Shown in pieces: positions 1 to 5,463 of a stretch of DNA of 10,629 bases. Each line of letters opens with the position of its first letter. The first letter of the stretch is position 1. The notes beneath the pieces are model-generated. The model saw only the letters and a list, made by a program, of their open reading frames with translations, did not search any database and was not told where the DNA came from. The position numbers and the translations under genes are program-made. The DNA comes from an uncultured Alphaproteobacteria bacterium (GTDB taxonomy: Bacteria; Pseudomonadota; Alphaproteobacteria; Bin95): the NCBI GenBank assembly GCA_913060845.1, contig CAJXVF010000031.1, positions 1 to 10,629 of the forward strand, written 5' to 3'.

Positions 1-48
1 CGAGATGTAGAGAGGTCTCGTGGGCTCGGAGATGTGTATAAGAGACAG
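1..48. other. Unremoved Illumina Nextera i7 adapter (assembly artefact)
   Basis: Bases 15-48 are exactly the 34-base Nextera transposase read-2 adapter, ending in the 19-base Tn5 mosaic end at 30-48. Bases 1-6 match the end of the P7 flow-cell primer and bases 7-14 (GTAGAGAG) sit where the 8-base i7 index belongs; this is the reverse complement of CTCTCTAC, which I recall as index N707. The stretch is therefore library adapter left on the contig end, not genome. Nothing here should be read as coding or regulatory, and the frame entering base 49 is cut by it. Confidence 0.97.
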
Positions 49-431
49 ATCTGGTGGAGGAGAAAATGAACAAACTCTGTTCCGCCATCGCCTCCGCTTA
101 TGACGCCAAAGTCGATGTGCATTACGAGCGCCGCTATCCGCCAACGGTGAATGACGTTGCACAGACGGATTTCTGCGCTGAAATCGCACGTGGCCTCGTC
201 GGCGATGACAACGTGAATACCAAAGCCCGGCCCGTCATGGGCTCCGAAGATTTCTCCTTCATGCTGCAAGAGAAACCCGGCTGCTACATCCGTATGGGCA
301 ATGGCGAGGTTGGCGGCGAAGGCGGCGTTGTCGTCCATAACCCACACTACAATTTCAACGACGAAGCCCTGCCCTGGGGTGCTACATACTGGGCCGAAAT
401 CGCCGAAAAATCCCTGCCCCAAAAAGCTTAA
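49..431 (+). CDS. M20-family amidohydrolase, C-terminal fragment
   Basis: This is the last ~127 residues of a zinc/metal-dependent amidohydrolase of the M20 peptidase family (hippurate hydrolase / N-acyl-amino-acid deacylase type), which cleaves N-acyl or peptide-like amide bonds in the cytoplasm. Full-length members are about 380-400 residues, so roughly the first two thirds are missing because the contig ends here. Visible family marks are the GSEDFSFML block and the C-terminal VHNPHYNFNDEALPWGA block, whose histidine is normally a metal ligand. The preceding KVDVHYERRYPPTVND part fits the end of the dimerisation domain. The frame is open from base 51; the GTG at 54 is an internal valine, not a start. 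The exact substrate cannot be told from this piece. The stop (TAA) is 40 bases before brnT on the same strand. Confidence 0.88.
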
Positions 432-443
432 GGCGTAGAATTC

Positions 444-472
444 TTGACGTAACGACGAAATGTAGTTACAAT
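444..472 (+). promoter_or_regulatory. Candidate sigma70-like promoter with inverted repeat in front of brnT
   Basis: TTGACG (444-449) and TACAAT (467-472) are separated by 17 bases, a near-consensus -35/-10 pair. An inverted repeat GTAAC (449-453), 11 bases, GTTAC (465-469) spans the spacer and touches both hexamers, where a repressor operator would be expected. BrnA-type ribbon-helix-helix antitoxins are known to repress their own brnTA promoter, so BrnA autoregulation is a reasonable inference. The problem is that transcription from this -10 would begin near 478-480, just after the TTG codon at 472 that has to start brnT. Confidence 0.5.
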
Positions 473-759
473 TGACGGAGTTTGAATGGGATACGGCGAA
501 GAACGCATCGAACTACGCCAAGCATGGCGTCGATTTCGCTCATATCTTCCCTGTTTTTGACTACGCCTTCGTCGATATCATCGTGCGGCGGCCAATGACA
601 GAGGAGCGGCGGGTCGCGATTGGCCATAACGTCTATGGACAGTTCTTCTTCGTCGTTTGGACTTGGCGAGATGATGCCCGGCGGATTATCTCCGCCAGAA
701 AGGCTGGTAGGTATGAAAGAGAAATCCATGCAAGAGCATACGGTCCGCTATCGCCCTGA
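472..759 (+). CDS. brnT: BrnT family type II toxin
   Basis: This 95-residue protein matches BrnT, a small RelE-fold ribonuclease toxin that blocks translation until bound by BrnA. Family marks in order are EFEWDTAKNASNYAKHGVDF (residues 3-22), ERRVAIG (45-51), the hydrophobic strand FFFVVWTW (58-65) and the C-terminal RRIISARKAGRYERE (70-84), whose basic residues belong to the family's active surface. Length is normal. The only possible start is TTG at 472: the frame has a TAG at 463-465 and no ATG or GTG near the conserved N-terminus. No clear Shine-Dalgarno sequence precedes it. An in-frame ATG at 460 is followed at once by that TAG, so translation efficiency is uncertain. The 3' end overlaps brnA by 47 bases in another frame. 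Confidence 0.87.
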   Translation: MTEFEWDTAKNASNYAKHGVDFAHIFPVFDYAFVDIIVRRPMTEERRVAIGHNVYGQFFFVVWTWRDDARRIISARKAGRYEREIHARAYGPLSP

Positions 760-1039
760 TCGCTCAAAGCCAGAACCCCGTATGTCCGACATGGCGCAAA
801 ACATGTCGGAGGATGAAGTCATGCGCCGCGCGGCGGATGATCCTGATATGCCAGATATCCTAGCGCCCGATTTCTGGGATCATGCAGAAATTGTATCGCC
901 AGCGTCTAAGAATCAGATCACACTCCGCCTGGATGCTGAACTCCTGGACTGGTTCAAGGCGGGCGGCAAAGGCTACCAAACCCGAATAAACGCGGTACTC
1001 CGCTCATACGTCAAAGCACAAAAAAAAGCTGCAGAATAA
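713..1039 (+). CDS. brnA: BrnA family antitoxin
   Basis: This 108-residue protein is the partner of BrnT: its N-terminal part should wrap the toxin and its C-terminal ribbon-helix-helix part should bind the promoter DNA. The family signature is clear: DMPDILAPDFW (residues 45-55), then NQITLRLDAELLDWFKAGG (67-85) and KGYQTRINAVLRSYV (86-100), the RHH strand and helices. I chose ATG 713, which overlaps the end of brnT as is usual for this pair and has purine-rich AGAAAGG and GGTAGG upstream; ATG 728 is a possible shorter start giving 103 residues. The frame stays open upstream to 620, but that stretch overlaps brnT and is low in plausibility. Its stop lies 11 bases before the next gene, with AAGGA for that gene right after the brnA stop. 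Confidence 0.88.
   Translation: MKEKSMQEHTVRYRPDRSKPEPRMSDMAQNMSEDEVMRRAADDPDMPDILAPDFWDHAEIVSPASKNQITLRLDAELLDWFKAGGKGYQTRINAVLRSYVKAQKKAAE
785..810 (+). repeat. 9-bp perfect inverted repeat inside brnA
   Basis: TCCGACATG (785-793) and CATGTCGGA (802-810) are perfect reverse complements with an 8-base spacer. In mRNA they would form a 9-bp hairpin about 70 bases into brnA. No T-run follows, so it is not a standard intrinsic terminator. It may be a chance result of the coded SDMAQNMSED peptide, or an RNA processing or pausing element between toxin and antitoxin coding parts. Confidence 0.55.
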
Positions 1040-1050
1040 GGACTCTTAGA

Positions 1051-1425
1051 ATGGCTATCGAAAAAGAACACCTGGAATTCGTCGTACCGGACCTGGATGA
1101 AGGCTGGGCGACCCCGCCGGGCTACCCAGACGGGATCAAGCAGAAGGTCCTCGCCGGCAAGATTGACGATGACGCAAAAACGGGCAGCCGCACGCGCCTG
1201 CTCCGCTTTGATCCTGGCGTCTACACCACCGTCCCGTTCGTGCATGAGCACTGGGAAGAAGTGTACGTGCTATCCGGTGACCTGTGGGTCGGCAATGACG
1301 AGAACGGCGATGGCGGCGACAAATGTGAAGCCAATACCTATGCCTGCCGCCCACCCGGCGCTGCACATGGCCCGTTCAAATCTGTCGGCGGGTGCATGCT
1401 GTTTGAGATCCATTACTACGAATAG
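1051..1425 (+). CDS. Small single-domain cupin protein
   Basis: This 124-residue protein is a single conserved-barrel cupin. Motif 1 is seen as HEHWEEVYVLSGDL (residues 65-78), giving ligands H65, H67 and E69 or E70; motif 2 is PPGAAHGP (101-108), giving H106. A complete set for binding one divalent metal (Fe, Mn, Ni or Zn) is therefore present. It resembles ChrR-like/AraC-type cupin domain proteins, but the reaction cannot be inferred. There is no signal peptide, so it should be cytoplasmic. The start is supported by AAGGA ending 8 bases before ATG. Eleven bases separate it from brnA upstream and 11 from the next cupin gene downstream, so co-transcription with both is likely. The two C-terminal cysteines (C99 and C115) are not obvious ligands. 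Confidence 0.8.
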   Translation: MAIEKEHLEFVVPDLDEGWATPPGYPDGIKQKVLAGKIDDDAKTGSRTRLLRFDPGVYTTVPFVHEHWEEVYVLSGDLWVGNDENGDGGDKCEANTYACRPPGAAHGPFKSVGGCMLFEIHYYE

Positions 1426-1436
1426 GCCCTAGCCCC

Positions 1437-2030
1437 ATGTCTATCCAGCAAGAACGAGACGCTGCCGTCGCCGCCGTTATGGCGGATGTGCGAGCAATCG
1501 AAACGGCGGACGGCGTTACCCGCGCCTCCGTCGGCAAAATGCAGGCTGCACTCGTCCCGCTGACCAAGCGGGCTGAGCTGTTCGATGAAGAGACGTTTCC
1601 GAACCCGCCAGAAGGCCAGCCTGCACGGCTGTACCTTCTGAGCGAGGATGCTGACGGACGCTTTCCGATCTACCTGACCTGCGCCAACCCGGGTGGTGCT
1701 GTCCGCCCCCATAACCACGGCACTTGGGCAGTCGTGGCGGGGGTGAGCGGTGTTGAAGAAAATGCGTATTTCGACCGCGCATCCGGCGGCCACACCCCAG
1801 GGCCATCAACCCTGGCACAGCGGGAAGTAGTGCAAGTACGGGCAGGTGAGAGCACAGGCATGCTCCCAGACGACGTTCACAGCGTCGCCACGCCAGGAAC
1901 CGTCCCCCGCCGCCATTTCCACATGTACGGGCTTTCCCTAGAACGCCTACCCAAGCGCCTGGCCTGGGACGTGGACAAGGGCGAATGCAGCTATATGGAA
2001 ATCAACCCGAAGATTATCCGGCCTGCGTAA
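1437..2030 (+). CDS. Cysteine dioxygenase-like cupin protein
   Basis: This 197-residue protein looks like the predicted metal-dependent double-stranded beta-helix enzymes related to cysteine dioxygenase type I, which use a three-histidine iron site to oxidise thiols to sulfinates. The HxH pair is H92 and H94 in RPHNHGTWAVVAGVSGVEEN (90-109), and the third histidine is probably H148 in PDDVHSV. A further HFHMYG block (160-165) is typical of this group. The N-terminal ~55 residues are helical, as in these proteins. The Cys of the CDO Cys-Tyr crosslink is not seen after the HxH pair (a Thr/Trp stretch instead), so mercaptopropionate-type, another thiol or another substrate are all open. The start ATG has only a weak ribosome site (TAGG), and the 11-base gap from the preceding cupin suggests coupling. 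Cytoplasmic. Confidence 0.72.
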   Translation: MSIQQERDAAVAAVMADVRAIETADGVTRASVGKMQAALVPLTKRAELFDEETFPNPPEGQPARLYLLSEDADGRFPIYLTCANPGGAVRPHNHGTWAVVAGVSGVEENAYFDRASGGHTPGPSTLAQREVVQVRAGESTGMLPDDVHSVATPGTVPRRHFHMYGLSLERLPKRLAWDVDKGECSYMEINPKIIRPA

Positions 2031-2042
2031 GATACCTACGCT

Positions 2043-2669
2043 CTAAGCCATAACGCCTTCCGCCGCCAACGCCCGTTGGACGGCGGGACGGTTTGCCATC
2101 ATCTGCATGTGCGCGTGGACCTTGGGGAATTGGGCGGTGTCAACGCCGTCACCTGCGAGCCAGCGGGCGACCGTGTACAAATAGCCGTCTGTCACGGTGT
2201 AGCTATCCCCAAGCGCATAGGGACCGACGAAGGCGTGGTCTTCGATATATCGGAAGCACTGGGTCATGCTGTCCGGCACTTTCCGCTTCATGGAATCCCA
2301 CGCGGACTCATCATCGGACCACCGGCTGCCACGGCCTTTATGGGCGTGGGCGACGTGCACCGTGGACGCCAAATAGCTATTGAATGCCTGCAGCTGCGCA
2401 AATGCGAATGGATCATCCATGGGTGCCAGATTGGCTGCAGGATGGGTCTGCGCGATATAAACCAACGCTGCTGGCGTTTCAGTCAGGATGCCTTTGTCAG
2501 TGATCAACGCAGGCACCCGGCCCTTCGGATTGACCTTTAGAAAGTCCTGGGACTGCTGCTGGTTTTGGGAAAAATCTACCCGGTGCCCAGTGTATTCAGC
2601 CTCCGCCTCCTCCAGTGCGATATGGGACGCGAGCGCGCAGGAACCGGGTGAGTAATATAGATCGATCAT
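2043..2669 (-). CDS. Glutathione S-transferase family protein
   Basis: A 208-residue cytosolic GST, closest to the bacterial beta-class (GstA-like), which conjugates glutathione to electrophiles or reduces mixed disulfides. The thioredoxin-fold N-terminal domain begins MIDLYYSPGSCALASH; C11 is at the place of the beta-class catalytic Cys10. VNPKGRVPALITDKG (47-60) holds the cis-proline P53, and TETPA (63-67) is the glutathione gamma-glutamyl contact loop. The helical domain has H106 at the beta-class histidine position and VTDGYLYTVARWL (159-171) with the N-capping Asp161. Length fits the family. I chose ATG at 2669, which starts exactly on the conserved strand and has AAGAAG upstream; the frame could open six codons earlier at a TTG (2687). 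Transcribed away from the DUF547 gene; its stop is 12 bases from the opposing cupin gene. Natural substrate unknown. Confidence 0.92.
   Translation of the reverse strand: MIDLYYSPGSCALASHIALEEAEAEYTGHRVDFSQNQQQSQDFLKVNPKGRVPALITDKGILTETPAALVYIAQTHPAANLAPMDDPFAFAQLQAFNSYLASTVHVAHAHKGRGSRWSDDESAWDSMKRKVPDSMTQCFRYIEDHAFVGPYALGDSYTVTDGYLYTVARWLAGDGVDTAQFPKVHAHMQMMANRPAVQRALAAEGVMA
2060..2086. terminator. Strong stem-loop between converging genes, possible terminator of the cupin row
   Basis: CCGCCGCCAAC (2060-2070) pairs with GTTGG (2075-2079) and CGGCGG (2081-2086), leaving one bulged A at 2080 and a 4-base loop. That is 11 pairs, mostly G-C, starting 30 bases after the stop of the plus-strand cupin gene. 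Only a short TTT follows on the plus strand, so intrinsic termination would be weak. The element lies within the last codons of the minus-strand GST gene, so coding constraint (RPAVQRALAAEG) may explain it. Confidence 0.35.
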
Positions 2670-2825
2670 AACGGACGCTTCTTTCAAACACTGGGATTAG
2701 GCAGAGGCCAAGTGTAGCTCCTTTCGCTGGCAGGTAGAAGCTGCACAGCACCCTCACTTTGTTTTGATCACGCGCGATTGGGACGATCGGCGCTGGCCAC
2801 CTATCTCATGGGTGGAGGAACCTTG

Positions 2826-3671
2826 ATGCATACCCAAATGAGCCGCCGTCTATTCGTCACGGCCGGACTGAGCCTGCCCTTGATGGGCTTCAGTACGGCA
2901 GATTCCCTGTTCGCACCAAAGGCCAAGGCCTTGCCCGGATGGGATGCATTCACGAAGGGCAGCACCCGCCGCGTTGACCACAGCCCCTGGTCTGCGCTGC
3001 TAGAAAAGCATGTTCGCTTGGACAGTGCTGGGATTGCGCGCGTGAACTATGGCGGGTTCTCTGGCGCTGATAAGGCTGAACTAACACGCTACATAGACAG
3101 CCTAGGCAAAACGGACCTCCAAGCGCTCGATAGGCCAGAGCAATATGCGCTTTGGATTAACCTGTATAACGCTGCGGTGGTGAATACCGTGCTTGCCTAC
3201 TATCCAGTGAAGTCTGTGCAAGACATCGATACATCGCCCGGTTTGTTCTCGAGCGGACCCTGGAAAGCCAAAGCCGTTACTGTTAGCGGCAAAGCGCTTT
3301 CACTTGATGATATTGAGCACGGGATCGTTCGCCCGCACTGGAAAGATGCCCGCGTTCATTATGTACTGAACTGCGGGGCTGTCGGCTGCCCAAACCTTCG
3401 CGCCGAAGCCTATGACGCGCGCCGCATCGATGTTCAATTGGAGGAGCAAGCGCGCATTTATGTAAACCACCCGCGCGGCGTAACCTTCGATCCATCGGGC
3501 GGGCTCGTCGTGTCCAAAATCTACGCTTGGTTCTGCGATGATTTCGGCGGAACAGACAACGCAGTCATCCGCCATTTGCAGCGCTATGCGGCACCGGAAC
3601 TTGCAAATCGGCTAAAGCCCATCACTGGAATAGCCGATGCCCGTTACGACTGGGCGCTCAATACCGTGTGA
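2826..3671 (+). CDS. DUF547 domain protein with Tat-type signal peptide
   Basis: A 281-residue protein of the DUF547 family, whose biochemical function is not established. An N-terminal SRRLFVTAG (6-14), hydrophobic core and AKA cleavage-like site near residue 35 form a twin-arginine signal, so export in folded form to the periplasm is expected. DUF547 marks follow: LWINLYNAAVVN (109-120), VHYVLNCGAVGCPNL (177-191) with the conserved C183 and C188, and SKIYAWFCDDFGG (230-242). The C183/C188/C237 set plus Tat export suggests a metal or redox role, but that is inference. Start ATG 2826 is chosen because GGAGG sits 7 bases upstream and the Tat motif lies close behind; the frame could extend to ATG 2808 or TTG 2778. 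The stop is 3 bases from the end of the opposing surf1 gene. Confidence 0.85.
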   Translation: MHTQMSRRLFVTAGLSLPLMGFSTADSLFAPKAKALPGWDAFTKGSTRRVDHSPWSALLEKHVRLDSAGIARVNYGGFSGADKAELTRYIDSLGKTDLQALDRPEQYALWINLYNAAVVNTVLAYYPVKSVQDIDTSPGLFSSGPWKAKAVTVSGKALSLDDIEHGIVRPHWKDARVHYVLNCGAVGCPNLRAEAYDARRIDVQLEEQARIYVNHPRGVTFDPSGGLVVSKIYAWFCDDFGGTDNAVIRHLQRYAAPELANRLKPITGIADARYDWALNTV

Positions 3672-3674
3672 CGC

Positions 3675-4334
3675 CTAGCGTCGCCTTCGGAGCGCCACAA
3701 AAGCGATAACGGCGAGCGCAAGCGCCAGACTGAACCATGTGAACGCATATTGCAGATGGTCATTAGGGACGGTCGGGCGCGCGGGCCTGGCCGTTAAGCC
3801 AGCGGAAGCATCGGTCACATTAAGGGCGAGGCTCGCGGTACGCTCTGCCGATGCGCCAAAGGCCGTGGCGATTGGTTTTGGGTCCAGCCAGAGCCAACGA
3901 TCTGGCGGTGTGTTATCTGGCGTAAAGGCAGTCGGCCGGGGTGAGGGAAACAAGACTCCGCTGACGGTGACGTCGCCGGCCGGCAAGACCGGCGTCTCGG
4001 TGGGGTCACGTATCCAACCAATCCGGACAATGATCACATCACCGTTCTTCAGCATGAGCGGGGCGGCGAAATCTGCGCCGACTTGACCGTTCAACGTGCG
4101 TGAAACGATGCGAGCGGGGGTTTTCGTGGCCCAGACGCCAGTGAAAGACGCGCGCCTCCAGGCGTCATCTGGACTGGGGGCGGTCGTCATCACGATCGGA
4201 GGGGCGGCCAAGTTGGCATCCAGATTCGCGATCAGGTCCAGCTTCCAAGCACGGCGGTCCAGCTGCCAAAGACCGAGACCAATCAGTGTCGCCAAGGCCC
4301 CAGCGACAACAGCCAGAACAAGCAAGCGTTTCAT
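3675..4334 (-). CDS. SURF1 family cytochrome oxidase biogenesis protein
   Basis: A 219-residue SURF1 protein, which helps insert heme a into subunit I of the aa3 oxidase in the cytoplasmic membrane. It has the family topology: an N-terminal membrane helix (about residues 4-23) with the following LGLWQLDRRAWKLDLI motif (19-34), a long periplasmic domain, and a C-terminal NDHLQYAFTWFSLALALAV helix (about 191-209) ending in RRRR. Length is typical for bacterial members. The start ATG overlaps the DUF983 stop as ATGA and has no Shine-Dalgarno sequence of its own, so translation is probably coupled. The frame extends 38 codons further upstream, but that part overlaps DUF983 and precedes the conserved helix. 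It is the last gene of the oxidase operon seen here and converges on the DUF547 gene. Confidence 0.93.
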   Translation of the reverse strand: MKRLLVLAVVAGALATLIGLGLWQLDRRAWKLDLIANLDANLAAPPIVMTTAPSPDDAWRRASFTGVWATKTPARIVSRTLNGQVGADFAAPLMLKNGDVIIVRIGWIRDPTETPVLPAGDVTVSGVLFPSPRPTAFTPDNTPPDRWLWLDPKPIATAFGASAERTASLALNVTDASAGLTARPARPTVPNDHLQYAFTWFSLALALAVIAFVALRRRR

Positions 4335-4648
4335 ATGGAGGTCGTGCGGCGGCGATACTGGATGCCGATGAACTTCGCCTTGAGGGGGCGCAGAAGGAGC
4401 AATGTCAGCCCAAAAACGAAAAACGGCCAAATGACGACATGCAGCCAATATGGAGGCGTCGCCACGATCTCCAGCATGATGGCCCCGAATACGGATAAAG
4501 CGCCAACCACGAAGATCAGGATGACCGCAGGACCATCACCGGAGTCATGGGCCCGCAAGTCCAGGCCGCATGTGGGGCAGGCTTCATTGACAGTTAAAAA
4601 ACCGGAATAAAGCTTGCCGTCACGGCATTTTGGACATGTCGCTGCCAA
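4331..4648 (-). CDS. DUF983 zinc-ribbon membrane protein
   Basis: A 105-residue DUF983 protein, a family found regularly inside alphaproteobacterial aa3 oxidase operons; its exact role in oxidase assembly is not established. The N-terminus carries CPKC (5-8) and CPTC (24-27), a zinc-ribbon-like cysteine pair set, followed by the family DSGDGPA motif (35-41), two membrane helices (about 42-62 and 67-87) and LLRPLKAKFIGIQYR. The start is TTG at 4648: the same frame has the TGA of ctaE three codons upstream and no ATG before the first CxxC, so a TTG start is needed. It begins 6 bases after ctaE and its TGA overlaps the surf1 ATG by 4 bases. Confidence 0.9.
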   Translation of the reverse strand: MAATCPKCRDGKLYSGFLTVNEACPTCGLDLRAHDSGDGPAVILIFVVGALSVFGAIMLEIVATPPYWLHVVIWPFFVFGLTLLLLRPLKAKFIGIQYRRRTTSI

Positions 4649-4654
4649 GCGGGA

Positions 4655-5452
4655 TCAGCCGCCCCAGACATATACGGCGGCGAATAGGAACAGCCACACG
4701 ACGTCAACGAAATGCCAGTACCAAGCTGCAGCCTCAAACCCGAAGTGCTGCTTTTCGGTGAAGTGGCCTGCCTTCGCGCGGAACAAGCAAACGCACAGGA
4801 AGATCGTTCCAATTAATACGTGGAAGCCATGGAACCCCGTCGCCATGTAGAACGTGGACGGGTAGATGCCTTCTCGGAAGCCGAATGCCGCGTGGGCATA
4901 CTCATAAGCCTGCAAAATGGAAAAGAACGCGCCCAGTATGACAGTCAATGCCAAGCCTTGGATGAAGTCTTTACGATTGCCGTGCAGCAGGGCGTGATGC
5001 GCCCAGGTAACAGTGCAGCCAGACAGCAGCAAGATCATCGTGTTCAACAGCGGCAGGTCGAAGGCGTCAAAGGTTTCGATGCCTACCGGCGGCCAGATGA
5101 AGCCAGTCGCTTCCTTGGGGAACAGGCTGGCGTCAAAATAAGCCCAGAAGAAAGCCGAGAAGAACATCACTTCCGACGCGATGAACAGCGCCATACCGTA
5201 ACGCAGGCCGACTTGAACAACCTTCGTGTGATGGCCTTCATGTTCCGCTTCACGGATGACGTCACGCCACCAGCCGAACATCACGCCGATGACACTCAGC
5301 ACGCCGATGCTCAGCAGCCAGTATGAACCGGCATGCATGACAGCCAATGCGCCAGCGGCCATCAGCAGGCCAGCGAAAGCGCCCAACAACGGCCATGGGC
5401 TTGGATCCACCAGATGGAACGGATGCTTTGGTTCGGCGTGGCTATCGGCCAT
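4655..5452 (-). CDS. ctaE: Cytochrome c oxidase subunit III
   Basis: A 265-residue subunit III of the aa3-type oxidase, an integral membrane protein that stabilises subunit I and supports its proton uptake. Seven hydrophobic helices can be seen. Family marks are HPFHLVDPSPWPLLGAF at the N-terminus, WWRDVIREAEHEGHHT (61-76), ASEVMFFSAFFWAYFDASL (92-110, with the conserved carboxylate), the GFHGFHVLIGT stretch and the C-terminal WYWHFVDVVWLFLFAAVYVW. Length and ends match full-length subunit III. The start is firm: AAGGAG (5460-5465 read on the minus strand) is 7 bases before ATG and overlaps the ctaG stop codon. It follows ctaG by 11 bases and precedes DUF983 by 6. Confidence 0.98.
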   Translation of the reverse strand: MADSHAEPKHPFHLVDPSPWPLLGAFAGLLMAAGALAVMHAGSYWLLSIGVLSVIGVMFGWWRDVIREAEHEGHHTKVVQVGLRYGMALFIASEVMFFSAFFWAYFDASLFPKEATGFIWPPVGIETFDAFDLPLLNTMILLLSGCTVTWAHHALLHGNRKDFIQGLALTVILGAFFSILQAYEYAHAAFGFREGIYPSTFYMATGFHGFHVLIGTIFLCVCLFRAKAGHFTEKQHFGFEAAAWYWHFVDVVWLFLFAAVYVWGG

Positions 5453-5463
5453 CGGGATACTCC

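Noticed and set aside
1..48. Possible Tn5 or IS50 element end (mosaic end sequence)
   Set aside because: The 19-base mosaic end is joined to the synthetic Nextera adapter, an index and P7 sequence, so it is library DNA, not a natural transposon.
620..712. N-terminal extension of brnA to a 139-residue protein
   Set aside because: The extra 31 residues overlap brnT, are low-complexity (SSSSS) and are absent from the BrnA family; ATG 713 gives a normal length.
824..835. 12-base palindrome CGCCGCGCGGCG inside brnA
   Set aside because: It codes RRAAD in a G-C-rich stretch, where such a simple C/G palindrome is expected by chance; I see no reason to give it a role.
2778..2825. Longer DUF547 start at TTG 2778 or ATG 2808
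   Set aside because: Neither has a ribosome site, and both push the twin-arginine motif away from the N-terminus; ATG 2826 has GGAGG at a 7-base distance.
4335..4448. N-terminal extension of SURF1 by 38 residues
   Set aside because: It overlaps DUF983 coding sequence, is not SURF1-like, and the ATGA junction at 4331-4334 explains the start.
4820..5326. Plus-strand 168-residue open frame opposite ctaE
   Set aside because: It lies wholly inside ctaE, has no ribosome site or recognisable domain, and its Gln/Arg/Ala-rich content is what the complement of a membrane protein gene gives.
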